A DNA stretch of 64,000 nt from Amycolatopsis mediterranei (GTDB taxonomy: Bacteria > Actinomycetota > Actinomycetes > Mycobacteriales > Pseudonocardiaceae), in contig NZ_CP100416.1 in NCBI RefSeq assembly GCF_026017845.1, positions 9,050,334 to 9,114,333 on the forward strand, given 5' to 3'. This document shows positions 52,998-61,104 of the stretch, piece after piece. The stretch's first letter is position 1; each line of letters begins with the position of its first letter. Made by a program: the position numbers and the translations under genes. The notes under the pieces are model-generated. The model was given only the letters and a program-made list of their open reading frames with translations, did no database searches and was not told the DNA's origin.

Positions 52998-54079
52998 GAC
53001 GCCTGGGGCGTCGCCTCGATGACGTCCAGCACCTGCCGCGCGACCACGGCGCCGAGCACCCGGTGATCTTCGTCCACGACCACGCCGAGGCTCGCGGGCG
53101 AGGACAGCGCCGCGTCGAGCGCGCCGCGGATCGGCGTCCCCCGCACCCACAGCGAACCGCCGGCCACGAGGCCGTCCTCGGTGAGCGGACCGTCCACAGT
53201 GGAGTTCGGCGGCAGCCAGCCGCGGGGCTGCTTCTCGGTGTTGACCGCCAGCCGCCAGCCGTCGCTCGCGGCGACGGTGGAGCCGATTTCGACCAGCTCC
53301 AGGTCCTTGACCTCGACGCCGTCGGCGGAGAGGAACGACAGCCCGCGGTAGCCGCGATCCCGGCCGACGAACGACGCGACGAAGTCGTCCACCGGGTGCC
53401 GCAGGACGTCGGCCGGGGTGCCGTACTGGGCGAGCTTGCCGCCGACCCGCATCACCGCCACCTTGTCGCCGAGCCGGACGGCCTCGTCGATGTCGTGCGT
53501 GACGAACACGATCGTCTTGCCCAGCTGCGACTGCAGCCGCAGCAGCTCGTTCTGCAGGTCCTCGCGCACGATCGGGTCGACCGCGGAGAACGGCTCATCC
53601 ATCAGCAGCACCGGCGAGTCGGCGGCGAGCGCGCGGGCGACGCCGACGCGCTGCTGCTGACCGCCCGAGAGCTGGGCCGGGTAGCGCTTGCCGAGCTCGA
53701 CCGGCAGGCCGATGATCTCCAGCAGCTCGGCGGCCCGCTTGCGCGCTTTCGCCTTGTCCCAGCCGGAAAGCAGGGGCACGGTGGCGATGTTGTCCAGCAC
53801 TGTCCGATGTGGAAAGAGACCGGCGTGCTGGATGACGTAGCCGATGCCGCGGCGCAGCAGCGCCGGGTCGCCCTCGGCGACGTCCTTGCCGTCCAGCAGC
53901 ACCTGGCCCGCGGTCGGCTCCACCATCCGGTTGATCATCCGCAGCGACGTCGTCTTGCCGCAGCCGGACGGGCCGACGAACACGGTGATCGTGCCGTCTT
54001 CGACCGTCAGGTTCAGCTTGTCGACGGCGACCGTCCCATCCGGATACTGCTTGGTCACGTCGCGGAATTCGATGGTCAC
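52994..54079 (-). CDS. osmoprotectant ABC transporter ATP-binding protein (OpuCA type)
   Basis: A 361-residue ATPase: Walker A GPSGCGKTTS, signature LSGGQQQRVGVARAL, Walker B VLLMDEPFSAVDP and switch FVTHDIDEAVRLGDK. A C-terminal regulatory part with one CBS-like motif (SLGVVVDEDHRVLGAVVARQ) is typical of OpuCA/ProV. GTG 54079 is chosen (IEFRDVTKQYPDGTVAV family start; GGGGAG upstream). It is the first gene of the four-gene operon at 50711-54079. Confidence 0.92.
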   Translation of the reverse strand: MTIEFRDVTKQYPDGTVAVDKLNLTVEDGTITVFVGPSGCGKTTSLRMINRMVEPTAGQVLLDGKDVAEGDPALLRRGIGYVIQHAGLFPHRTVLDNIATVPLLSGWDKAKARKRAAELLEIIGLPVELGKRYPAQLSGGQQQRVGVARALAADSPVLLMDEPFSAVDPIVREDLQNELLRLQSQLGKTIVFVTHDIDEAVRLGDKVAVMRVGGKLAQYGTPADVLRHPVDDFVASFVGRDRGYRGLSFLSADGVEVKDLELVEIGSTVAASDGWRLAVNTEKQPRGWLPPNSTVDGPLTEDGLVAGGSLWVRGTPIRGALDAALSSPASLGVVVDEDHRVLGAVVARQVLDVIEATPQAS

Positions 54080-54172
54080 TGCCACTCCCCATGTCCCGGT
54101 CCGTTCGACCGTAGCCGAGTCGGCGGTGGTTGGCACGCTGTTCCGGCAGGTGGTTGGCTAGGCTCGGAGCCC

Positions 54173-55579
54173 GTGAAGGCCCTCGACGACGTCCTCGCCG
54201 CGCACGGCGTCGGCGTCCGCCCGCTGTACCGCGTCCTCGACCTGCTGCGCACCGGTGACCACGACCTCGGCGAACTGGTGCGGCTGAGCACCGCGCCGCG
54301 GCGCAGCGTGGAGGCCGTCCTCGCGGCCCTCGGCGACGACCTGGATCGCAGCGGCGACCGCCTGCGCATCGCCCCCGGCGTCGCGGCGTCGTACCTGCAG
54401 TACCGCGCGCCGCGCTACGCCGACCCGCTCGACGAAGCCGTCGCGGCGCACGAACTGCTCCCGAAGATCGCCGAGTGGGTGGCCGAGGTGCCGTCCCCGC
54501 TGGCCGCGCTCGACCACGTGCAGGCCACGCCGGAGACCGTGCTGCGCCGCGCGCTCTGGCTGGACGCGCAGTACGACCTCACCTCGGCACGCCTGCTGTT
54601 CCTCGGCGACCACGACCTGACGTCCCTGGCGGTGCGGGCGGTCTGCCCATCGGCGTCGCTGACCGTCGTCGACCTCGACGAACGCGTGCTCGCCTACCTC
54701 GACGACCGCGGTGGCCGCGAAATCCGGACCGTGCACGCGGACCTGCGCGTCGGCCTGCCGCCCGCGCTCTCGAGTGGCTTCGACCTCGTGTTCAGCGATC
54801 CGCCGTACACCCCCGAAGGCATGGGGCTCTTCGCGGCGCGCGCGGTGCAGGCGCTGCGTGAGCCGAGCGAGGGACGGCTGCTGCTGGCCTACGGCTACAG
54901 CCCGCGCCACCCGGCGCTGGGAGCGCAGGTCCAGCGCTCGCTGGCGACGCTCGGGCTGACGTTCGAAGCGATCCTGCCGGGCTTCAACCGCTACTTCGGG
55001 GCGCAGGCGATCGGCAGCGCGGCGGACCTGTACGTCTGCCAGCCGACGGCGAAGGCCAAGAAGATGCGCAGCGGCAAGGCGATCTACACGCACGGCCCGC
55101 AGTCGGTGGAGGCGGCCGGGACGAAACCGGCACTGCTGGAGAAGCTGAAGGAAATCGCCGTCTCGGGCGGGCTTTCGCTGGAGTCGCGGCCGGTGGACTG
55201 GTCGATCTCCGGCCCCGAGGGCGACGCGGTGGCGATGGACCTCTCGGGCGACCCGGGCCCGTGGCTGCTGCGGACGCTGCTGGGCACGAACGCCCGGCGG
55301 CTGGCGTTGCTGCTGCCGAACGCCCACCCGGACCTGGCGGACCAGGCGGCCCAGGAGGCGCTCGCCTCACTCGTCCGGGGGAAATACGCGCTGCGGTACC
55401 TGCGGAGCACGCCGGACAACCGCCACGCGGTCGTGGTCGCGGACGCGGTGGAGCACCAGGACGAGCTCCTGACCCGCGCCCACGCCCGGCTGGCGAACGT
55501 CTCCCTTGACGTCCCCTCGGACCTCACGGACCTGCGCCTGGTCGACGTCCCCCGCCACCGCCTGACCGAACTGCTCTGA
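54173..55579 (+). CDS. bis-aminopropyl spermidine synthase-like (BpsA/DUF43) methyltransferase-fold protein
   Basis: A 468-residue protein. It has an N-terminal winged-helix part (GVRPLYRVLDLLRTGDHDLG), then a Rossmann domain with LLFLGDHDLTSLAVRAVCPS, VVDLDERVLAYLDDRG and FDLVFSDPPYTPEGMGLFAA, and YVCQPT near residue 285. This is the layout of BpsA, which adds aminopropyl groups to make branched polyamines in thermophiles. The roughly 150-residue C-terminal extension (SIAVSGGLSLES onward) is unlike archaeal BpsA. The start is GTG 54173, 93 bases from the divergent ABC operon. Function in a mesophile is not known; the assignment is by motif. Confidence 0.75.
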   Translation: MKALDDVLAAHGVGVRPLYRVLDLLRTGDHDLGELVRLSTAPRRSVEAVLAALGDDLDRSGDRLRIAPGVAASYLQYRAPRYADPLDEAVAAHELLPKIAEWVAEVPSPLAALDHVQATPETVLRRALWLDAQYDLTSARLLFLGDHDLTSLAVRAVCPSASLTVVDLDERVLAYLDDRGGREIRTVHADLRVGLPPALSSGFDLVFSDPPYTPEGMGLFAARAVQALREPSEGRLLLAYGYSPRHPALGAQVQRSLATLGLTFEAILPGFNRYFGAQAIGSAADLYVCQPTAKAKKMRSGKAIYTHGPQSVEAAGTKPALLEKLKEIAVSGGLSLESRPVDWSISGPEGDAVAMDLSGDPGPWLLRTLLGTNARRLALLLPNAHPDLADQAAQEALASLVRGKYALRYLRSTPDNRHAVVVADAVEHQDELLTRAHARLANVSLDVPSDLTDLRLVDVPRHRLTELL

Positions 55580-55584
55580 ACGCG

Positions 55585-55625
55585 CGCGAAGGCGGCACTT
55601 TCCGGGGAAAAGTGCCGCCTTCGCG
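55585..55625. terminator. bidirectional terminator
   Basis: A perfect 17-base stem CGCGAAGGCGGCACTTT (55585-55601 with 55609-55625) and a 7-base loop between the convergent BpsA-like and malic enzyme genes. Confidence 0.88.
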
Positions 55626-55631
55626 GGGAAA

Positions 55632-56813
55632 TCAGTCCGTGACGCCGTCGGCTTCCGCCGCCTTCGCCACCGCGGCCGCGACCTCCGGGGCCACGCGCGG
55701 GTCGAGCGGGCTCGGGACGATCCGGTCCGGGCCCAGGTCGTCCATCGCCACCGACACGATCGCCTCGGCGGCCGCCAGCTTCATGTTCTCCGTGATCGCC
55801 CGGGCACCCGAATCCAGCGCACCGCGGAAGACGCCCGGGAACGCCAGCACGTTGTTGATCTGGTTCGGGAAGTCGCTTCGCCCGGTGGCCACGATCGACG
55901 CGTACCGCGCGGCCGCGTCCGGGTGGACCTCCGGGTCCGGGTTGGACAGTGCGAACACGATGCCGCCGCCCGCCATCCGGCCCAGCAGCGACTCGTCGAT
56001 CGTCGCGCCCGACAGGCCGAGGAACACGTCCGCGCCTTCCAGCGCCTCCGCCAGCCCGCCGCGCAGGCCCGCCTTGTTCGTCGTCGCGGCCAGCCGCTCC
56101 TTGACCGGGTTCAAGCCATCGCGACCGGTGTGGATGATGCCGCGGGAGTCGAGCACCGTGACGTCGCCGATGCCGGCTTCCTGGAGGATCTTCGCGCAGG
56201 CCACGCCCGCCGCGCCGGCGCCGGAGACGACCACGCGCTGGTCGGCGATCGCCCGGTCGAGGACCAGGTTGGCGCCGCGCAGCGCGGCCAGCGTCACGAT
56301 CGCCGTGCCGTGCTGGTCGTCGTGCATGACCGGGCAGTCCAGCGCTTCCTTGAGCTTGTCCTCCAGCTCGAAGCACCGCGGCGCGGAGACGTCTTCCAGG
56401 TTGACGGCCCCGAACGACGGCCGCAGCCGCACCAGCGTCTCGACGATCTCGTCCACGTCGGTCGTGTCCAGCACCAGCGGGATCGAGTCGAGCCCGCCGA
56501 AGGTCTTGAAGAGCACCGACTTGCCCTCCATGACCGGCAGCGACGCGCTGGCGCCGATGTCGCCGAGGCCGAGCACCGCGGTTCCGTCGCTGACCACGAC
56601 GACCAGCCGGTCCGCCCACGTGTAGCGCTTGGCCTTGGCGGCGTCCTCGGCGATCGCGCGGCTCACCTTCGCCACACCCGGGGTGTACGCGATCGAAAGG
56701 TCACGCGGGCTGGAAATCGGGCGGGTGGCCGCCACCGAGAGCTTGCCGCCCTCGTGCCCGGTGAAGATCTCTTCGTCGGTGACCGGCGCGACGGCGCCGG
56801 TGGGGTCGGTCAT
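55632..56813 (-). CDS. malic enzyme (oxaloacetate-decarboxylating)
   Basis: A 393-residue malic enzyme of the short bacterial type, without the phosphotransacetylase domain. It has SPRDLSIAYTPGVAKVSRAI with the catalytic Tyr, then SVLFKTFGGLDSIP, the metal/substrate motif MHDDQHGTAIVTLAAL, the dinucleotide site VVSGAGAAGVACAKIL and SNPDPEVHPDAA. It decarboxylates malate to pyruvate, supplying NAD(P)H. ATG 56813 has AGGAAA five bases ahead; an earlier ATG at 56840 lies within a hairpin. It is monocistronic and shares a terminator with the BpsA-like gene. Confidence 0.93.
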   Translation of the reverse strand: MTDPTGAVAPVTDEEIFTGHEGGKLSVAATRPISSPRDLSIAYTPGVAKVSRAIAEDAAKAKRYTWADRLVVVVSDGTAVLGLGDIGASASLPVMEGKSVLFKTFGGLDSIPLVLDTTDVDEIVETLVRLRPSFGAVNLEDVSAPRCFELEDKLKEALDCPVMHDDQHGTAIVTLAALRGANLVLDRAIADQRVVVSGAGAAGVACAKILQEAGIGDVTVLDSRGIIHTGRDGLNPVKERLAATTNKAGLRGGLAEALEGADVFLGLSGATIDESLLGRMAGGGIVFALSNPDPEVHPDAAARYASIVATGRSDFPNQINNVLAFPGVFRGALDSGARAITENMKLAAAEAIVSVAMDDLGPDRIVPSPLDPRVAPEVAAAVAKAAEADGVTD

Positions 56814-57173
56814 GGGGTTTCCTGTCGTCGTTTCCGTCATTCCCCCAGTGGGAATGACGGAACTCGCGGTTCTGACTCGGGTCACTGGAATTTCTCCTGG
56901 GCATGCGGGCTGGGACCACGGTCCGCAGGGGGAAACCGTGGGGGATCCCGGCACGGCAGCCCAGCGCGGTAGCGCCGGCCTGTCGGCGAGGCGTCACGTC
57001 GGCCATCGGTGCCGTGGGTCTGGCGATGGCCGCGGACGCGGCGGTTCGTTCATTGTGACAGGTCCTCCGCCGCCGGTGACCCCTCGGTGCGGTTGATGTC
57101 ACACCGAAGCCGATTCACCGTCAATTCCCAAGACGTCCGTCCGGTTTTGTTGGGCGCCCGATAAGGTGACGCC
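56814..57173. other. 360-base gap with an 11-base hairpin before the malic enzyme gene
   Basis: CCGTCATTCCC (56834-56844) and GGGAATGACGG (56850-56860) form a perfect hairpin 20 bases upstream of the malic enzyme start, in its leader. It also covers the alternative ATG. The remainder should hold promoters for both divergent genes; toward rmlC it becomes less GC-rich (GTTTTGTTGGGCGCCCGATA). No gene is supported in the gap. Confidence 0.55.
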
Positions 57174-57779
57174 ATGCAATTCCGCCGGCTGAGCGTCCCG
57201 GACGCCTACGAGTTCTCCCCCCGGGCGTTCCCCGACGACCGAGGGCTGTTCGTCGCCCCCTTCCAGGAGGACGTCTTCCGCGACGCGGTCGGCCACTCGC
57301 TGCGGCTCGGCCAGGCGAACCACAGCGTGTCCCGCCGCGGCACCATCCGCGGCATCCACTTCGCCGACACCCCGCCGGGCCAGGCCAAGTACGTCTACTG
57401 CCCGCGCGGGTCGCTGCTCGACGTCGTCGTCGACATCCGCGTCGGTTCGCCGACGTTCGGCCGGTGGGACGCGGTCGTGCTCGACTCGCGCGAGTTCCGC
57501 GCCATGTACCTCGCCGAAGGGCTCGGCCACGGCTTCGTCGCCCTGGAGGACGACACCGTGATGACCTACATCTGCTCGGAGCCGTACAACCCGGCGGGCG
57601 AGCACGGCATCACCCCGCTCGACCCGGTGCTGGACCTGCCGTGGCCCGCGGACATCGCGCAGGTCCTGTCGGACAAGGACCGCATCGCGCCGACCTTGGC
57701 CGAAGCCCGGGAACAGGGCCTTCTCCCGGTGTACGCGGACTGCGTCGCCTACTACGACAAGCTCCGCTCGGCCCACTGA
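57174..57779 (+). CDS. rmlC: dTDP-4-dehydrorhamnose 3,5-epimerase-like protein
   Basis: A 201-residue cupin epimerase of the RmlC family: FPDDRGLFVAPFQED, SRRGTIRGIHFADTP with the catalytic His, QAKYVYCPRGSLLDVVVDIR and AEGLGHGFVALEDDTVMTYI. It acts on dTDP-4-keto-6-deoxyglucose. The usual rmlA/B/D partners are not adjacent, so it might instead belong to a deoxysugar pathway elsewhere; some relatives epimerise only C3 or C5. AAGG lies seven bases before ATG 57174. Confidence 0.9.
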   Translation: MQFRRLSVPDAYEFSPRAFPDDRGLFVAPFQEDVFRDAVGHSLRLGQANHSVSRRGTIRGIHFADTPPGQAKYVYCPRGSLLDVVVDIRVGSPTFGRWDAVVLDSREFRAMYLAEGLGHGFVALEDDTVMTYICSEPYNPAGEHGITPLDPVLDLPWPADIAQVLSDKDRIAPTLAEAREQGLLPVYADCVAYYDKLRSAH

Positions 57780-57802
57780 CCGTTCCTCGGCCACCAGGCC
57801 GC

Positions 57803-57830
57803 TTGCGCATTTAGTATGCGCGCATATAGT
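57803..57830 (+). promoter_or_regulatory. promoter/operator of the SRPBCC-marR pair
   Basis: TTGCGC (57803-57808), a 16-base spacer and TATAGT (57825-57830) are followed eight bases later by the ATG at 57839, so the message is leaderless. The perfect 12-base palindrome TATGCGCGCATA (57815-57826) fills the spacer and touches the -10, the expected position for a MarR repressor site. Confidence 0.65.
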
Positions 57831-57838
57831 CTGCTCGC

Positions 57839-58315
57839 ATGGCACTTTACGAGTACGAGCACAGCGAGACCTCCACCGCCTCCGCCGCCGCGATCTGGCC
57901 GCTCTGGGCCGACACCGGCCGCTGGCCGGAGTGGGACGCGGGCGTCCGGTCGGTGGTCCTCGACGGCCCCTTCGCGGTCGGATCCGGCGGCACGATGACG
58001 ATGGACGGCATGCCGCCGATCCCGTTCACCCTCACCGAGGTCACCGAGGGCCGGAGCTTCACCGACGAGACCCGGCTGCCGGACGCGCACCTGCGGTTCG
58101 AGCACGAGCTGACCGACGTCGACGGCGGCACGCGGATCACCTACCGCGTCACGATCGACGGCCCGGAGGGGTTCGGCCCGCAGGTCACGTCGGACACTCC
58201 GGACGCGATGCGCGCGTTGGCTCGGCTTGCTGAGGCATCGGTTCGGGGGTTCCGGGTGGCGGAGCCCCCGGCCCGGGGCGGAGGCCCGGATGTCACAGCA
58301 AGCTCGCCGGTATGA
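57839..58315 (+). CDS. SRPBCC (polyketide cyclase/START-like) protein with repeat-derived tail
   Basis: A 158-residue protein with the SRPBCC lipid-binding fold: YEHSETSTASAAAIWPLWAD, PEWDAGVRSVVLDGPFAVGS and a C-terminal helix DAMRALARLAEASV. Such proteins bind hydrophobic ligands; no enzymatic residue can be assigned. The last 25 residues (RGFRVAEPPARGGGPDVTAS) are encoded by copy 5 of the dispersed repeat (58242-58290). It is translated with marR (ATGA overlap) and is thus probably the regulator's target. Confidence 0.85.
   Translation: MALYEYEHSETSTASAAAIWPLWADTGRWPEWDAGVRSVVLDGPFAVGSGGTMTMDGMPPIPFTLTEVTEGRSFTDETRLPDAHLRFEHELTDVDGGTRITYRVTIDGPEGFGPQVTSDTPDAMRALARLAEASVRGFRVAEPPARGGGPDVTASSPV
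58242..58290 (+). repeat. dispersed GC-rich repeat, copy 5
   Basis: Begins TTCGGGGGTTCCGGGTGGCG, then GAGCCCCCGGCCCGGGGCGG and ends AGGCCCGGA. It is nearly identical to copy 1, with one inserted T. It lies within the 3' end of the SRPBCC coding region and brings that gene's stop into overlap with the marR start. Confidence 0.8.
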
Positions 58316-58746
58316 CCGCCCCGGAGTCCCGTCTGCCCGGCCCCGAGCGCAGCCCCGGCTTCCTGCTGTGGCGCGTGACACTGGCCTGGCAGCGGGCGAT
58401 GCGGGCCGCGCTGGCCCCGCACGACCTCACGCACGTCCAGTTCGTGCTGCTGACGACGACGTGGTGGCTCACCCGCTTGGGCGAGCCACCGACCCAGCGG
58501 CAGCTCGCCGACCAGGCCGGCACCGACACGATGATGACCAGCCAGGTCGTCCGCAAGCTCGCCGATCGCGGCCTGCTGGCCCGCGCCGACGACCCGGCCG
58601 ACGCCCGCGCGAAGCGCCTGGAGATGACCCCGGCCGGTCTGGAGCTGGTCGCGAAGGCGCTGAAGGACGTCGAGGCCGCGGACGCCGAGTTCTTCGCGGC
58701 CACCGATGACGGTTTCGTCGACGCGCTCGCCCGGCTCGGCCCCTGA
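58312..58746 (+). CDS. MarR-family regulator
   Basis: A 144-residue MarR protein: helix FLLWRVTLAWQRAMRAALAP, the wHTH PTQRQLADQAGTDTMMTSQV, VRKLADRGLLARADDPADAR and the wing KRLEMTPAGLELV. ATG 58312 overlaps the stop of the SRPBCC gene by four bases. It likely represses the shared promoter at the palindrome 57815-57826 and senses a small aromatic or lipid. Confidence 0.9.
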   Translation: MTAPESRLPGPERSPGFLLWRVTLAWQRAMRAALAPHDLTHVQFVLLTTTWWLTRLGEPPTQRQLADQAGTDTMMTSQVVRKLADRGLLARADDPADARAKRLEMTPAGLELVAKALKDVEAADAEFFAATDDGFVDALARLGP

Positions 58747-58815
58747 CGAAACTCGGGTCTCCCCTGGGGGCCATCCCGGATGCCTCGGCGTCGCGGCGCG
58801 AGCAGGCTCACCGCC

Positions 58816-59478
58816 ATGAAACTTCTCGCACTGGGGGCGGCCGCGGTCGCCGGTTTGGCATTGACAGCCGGGACCGCGTCGGCCGATGAGCTGCCGTCGT
58901 TCGACTTCACCGATTGCCCGGCGCCGCCCGCGAACGCCGACCCGGGCACGTGGCGCTGTGAAGCCTTCGTCTCGCAGGGAAAGCTGACGATCGGCGACCA
59001 GGAGATCCCGCTGGGGGAGATGCGGCTGACGTTCAGCGAAGGGCGGGTGAGCGGCCAGTACGCGCAGGCGTTCGGCACGCTGCGGCATGAACCGGTGCGC
59101 GTGCCCGGCCTGGCCGGCACCACGCTCCAGCTGCGCTACGGCGGTCACTCGGACTTCCAGAGCAACGATGAGCGCCGCGGCGAGCTCGACGTCTACGCGG
59201 TGCTGCGGCACCCGTTGCTGCGCAAGGAATGCAGCATCGGCACGGCGGCCGCGCCGATGCACACCGTCGTCCACGACGACCCGGCGCTGCCGCCGACGGT
59301 GCTCTCCAAGAACCCGCCGACTTTCCACTTCGGCGTCGTCGACCCGGCGTTGGCCCTCCCGGCCACGCAGGGCTGCGGCCCGCTCGGCAAGCTCGTCGAC
59401 CGGAAACTGGGACTGCCGTCGCCGGCTGGGCAGAACACGTTCCACCAGACGACGTACGTGCAGTACAAGCAGCTCTAA
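58816..59478 (+). CDS. secreted protein of unknown function, 220 aa
   Basis: An exported protein: signal MKLLALGAAAVAGLALTAGT with cleavage after ASA, then a mature domain of about 195 residues with cysteines FTDCPAPPANADPG, WRCEAF, RKECSIG and TQGCGPL that may form two disulfides. Two related-looking strands (ITIGD, EMRLTFSEGRVSGQYAQAFG) suggest a beta-sandwich. I do not recognise the family. Convergent with the DUF4442 gene, sharing four bases. Confidence 0.75.
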   Translation: MKLLALGAAAVAGLALTAGTASADELPSFDFTDCPAPPANADPGTWRCEAFVSQGKLTIGDQEIPLGEMRLTFSEGRVSGQYAQAFGTLRHEPVRVPGLAGTTLQLRYGGHSDFQSNDERRGELDVYAVLRHPLLRKECSIGTAAAPMHTVVHDDPALPPTVLSKNPPTFHFGVVDPALALPATQGCGPLGKLVDRKLGLPSPAGQNTFHQTTYVQYKQL

Positions 59479-59948
59479 CGCTTCTTCGGCGTCACCCAGA
59501 TGGTGATCGTCCCGGTGACCACGGGCCGGCCGTTCGTGTCCGAAATGGTCACCGGGACGTCGAGGTCGAAGCCGTCCTCGCCGAATTCCGGCAGCTCGGG
59601 CAGCGCCGCCACCGCGCGCAGGCCCGTCTCGGCCTTGGCGACATATCGGACGGTCATGCCCTTCGGCAGCCAGCGGTGGGTGGTGGGGACCGTCGCCTCG
59701 GCGAGCATGCCCATCGCGATTTCGGCGAGGTTGCAGGCGGCGATCGCGTGGAACGTGCGGATGTGGTTGTAAACACCCCACCACTTCGGCGCGGTGACCT
59801 CGCAGTGGCCCGGACGCAGCTCGCGCACCGAGGGCAGCACCGTGCGGAAGTACGGCACGCGGAGGCACATCGCCGCGCTGAACAGCTGTTTCCCGCCCGG
59901 CTTCCCGGCCAGCTTGTGCCACATCGCGAACGTCGGTGTCTCGGACAT
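59475..59948 (-). CDS. DUF4442 hotdog-fold protein
   Basis: A 157-residue hotdog-type protein (DUF4442, thioesterase-like): FSAAMCLRVPYFRTVLPSVR, then NHIRTFHAIAACNLAEIAMG where His/Asn/Glu line the fold's active site, then KGMTVRYVAKAETGLRAVAA. It probably hydrolyses or binds an acyl-CoA. GAGGAG precedes ATG 59948. A short dyad TACCGCTCAGTA near 59970-59981 could be a TetR-type site in its promoter. Confidence 0.85.
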   Translation of the reverse strand: MSETPTFAMWHKLAGKPGGKQLFSAAMCLRVPYFRTVLPSVRELRPGHCEVTAPKWWGVYNHIRTFHAIAACNLAEIAMGMLAEATVPTTHRWLPKGMTVRYVAKAETGLRAVAALPELPEFGEDGFDLDVPVTISDTNGRPVVTGTITIWVTPKKR

Positions 59949-60031
59949 GCAGGTCTCCTCGAGCTAAGCTACCGCTCAGTAGACAACCAGACGGCCAGCC
60001 GCCGCGCAAACCGCCGGATATATTCGGCCGC

Positions 60032-60619
60032 GTGACCAACCGTCTCTTCCTCCTCCGGCACGGGCAGACCGAATGGTCGCTGAACGGGCGGCACACCGGC
60101 CGCACGGACATCCCGCTGACACCGGCGGGCGAAGGCCAGGCGCGCGCCGCGGGCGGCACCCTCCGCAGCCTGGTGGGCGGCCCGTCGCTGGTGCTGTCGA
60201 GCCCGCGCGCCCGGGCGCTGCGCACGGCCGCGCTGGCCGGGCTGCGCGTCGACGAAGTCACCGAGGACCTCGCCGAGTGGGACTACGGCGACTACGAAGG
60301 CGTCACCACGCCGAAGATCCGGGAAACCGTGCCGGGCTGGACGGTGTGGACGCACCCGAGCCCCGGCGGCGAAAGCGCTTCGGACGTTTCCGCCCGCGCG
60401 GATCGCGTGCTGGAGCGCGCCCGGCGTGCCTGCGAAGCCGGCGACGTGATCCTGGTGGGCCACGGCCACTTCAGCCGCGTGCTGGTGGCCCGCTGGCTCG
60501 GCCTGCCCGCCACCGCCGGCGTCCACTTCGGACTCGACGCGGCCGGCATCGCGGTGCTCGGCGACGAGCGCGGCGAACCCCAGATCGAACACCTCAACCT
60601 GCTGCCCGCGGAGGACTGA
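60032..60619 (+). CDS. histidine phosphatase (phosphoglycerate mutase-like)
   Basis: A 195-residue acid phosphatase/PGM-type enzyme. The catalytic LLRHGQTEWSLNGRHTGRTD is at the N terminus, LSSPRARALRTAALA supplies the second Arg, EWDYGDYEG the Glu, and VGHGHFSRVLVARWL the second His. The start is GTG 60032, since the homology begins with the next codon. The substrate could be a sugar or nucleotide phosphate. It is followed with one base between by the GNAT gene. Confidence 0.9.
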   Translation: MTNRLFLLRHGQTEWSLNGRHTGRTDIPLTPAGEGQARAAGGTLRSLVGGPSLVLSSPRARALRTAALAGLRVDEVTEDLAEWDYGDYEGVTTPKIRETVPGWTVWTHPSPGGESASDVSARADRVLERARRACEAGDVILVGHGHFSRVLVARWLGLPATAGVHFGLDAAGIAVLGDERGEPQIEHLNLLPAED

Positions 60620-60620
60620 C

Positions 60621-61103
60621 GTGCCCGACGACCGCATCCGCCGGATCCGCCCCGACGACGTCGAGGCGGCCGTCGGCCTGGTGTACGACCTGGCGGAGTA
60701 CGAGCGCGCACCCGGCGAGTGCCACCTGACGCCAGCGCAGCTGCACGAAGCGCTGTTCGGCGAGGCGCCGAAGCTGTTCGGGCACGTGGCCGAAGTGGAC
60801 GGCGAGATCGTCGGCTTCGCGGTCTGGTTCCTCAACTTCTCGACCTGGCGCGGGGTGCACGGGATCTACCTCGAGGACCTGTACGTGCGGGCGTCCCACC
60901 GCGGTTCCGGCCTGGGCAAGGCCCTGCTGGCGGCACTGGCGGCCGAGTGCGTCGCCAACGGCTACGCGCGGCTCGAGTGGTCGGTACTGGACTGGAACCC
61001 GGCGACGGAGTTCTACAAGGCCCTCGGCGCGCTCCCGATGGACGAGTGGACGGTCAACCGCCTCACCGACGCCCCGCTGCGCGCCCTGGCCGCCCAGGCG
61101 TAA
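60621..61103 (+). CDS. GNAT acetyltransferase, diamine (SSAT) type
   Basis: A 160-residue GNAT protein resembling spermidine/spermine or thialysine N-acetyltransferases: WFLNFSTWRGVHGIYLEDLY is the family-typical core, then VRASHRGSGLGKALLAALAA gives the acetyl-CoA pyrophosphate loop (RGSGLG) and LDWNPATEFYKALGA the last strand. The substrate may be a polyamine or amino acid. The start is GTG 60621, one base after the phosphatase stop. In this window the BpsA-like gene would give a matching substrate (speculative). Confidence 0.88.
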   Translation: MPDDRIRRIRPDDVEAAVGLVYDLAEYERAPGECHLTPAQLHEALFGEAPKLFGHVAEVDGEIVGFAVWFLNFSTWRGVHGIYLEDLYVRASHRGSGLGKALLAALAAECVANGYARLEWSVLDWNPATEFYKALGALPMDEWTVNRLTDAPLRALAAQA

Positions 61104-61104
61104 C

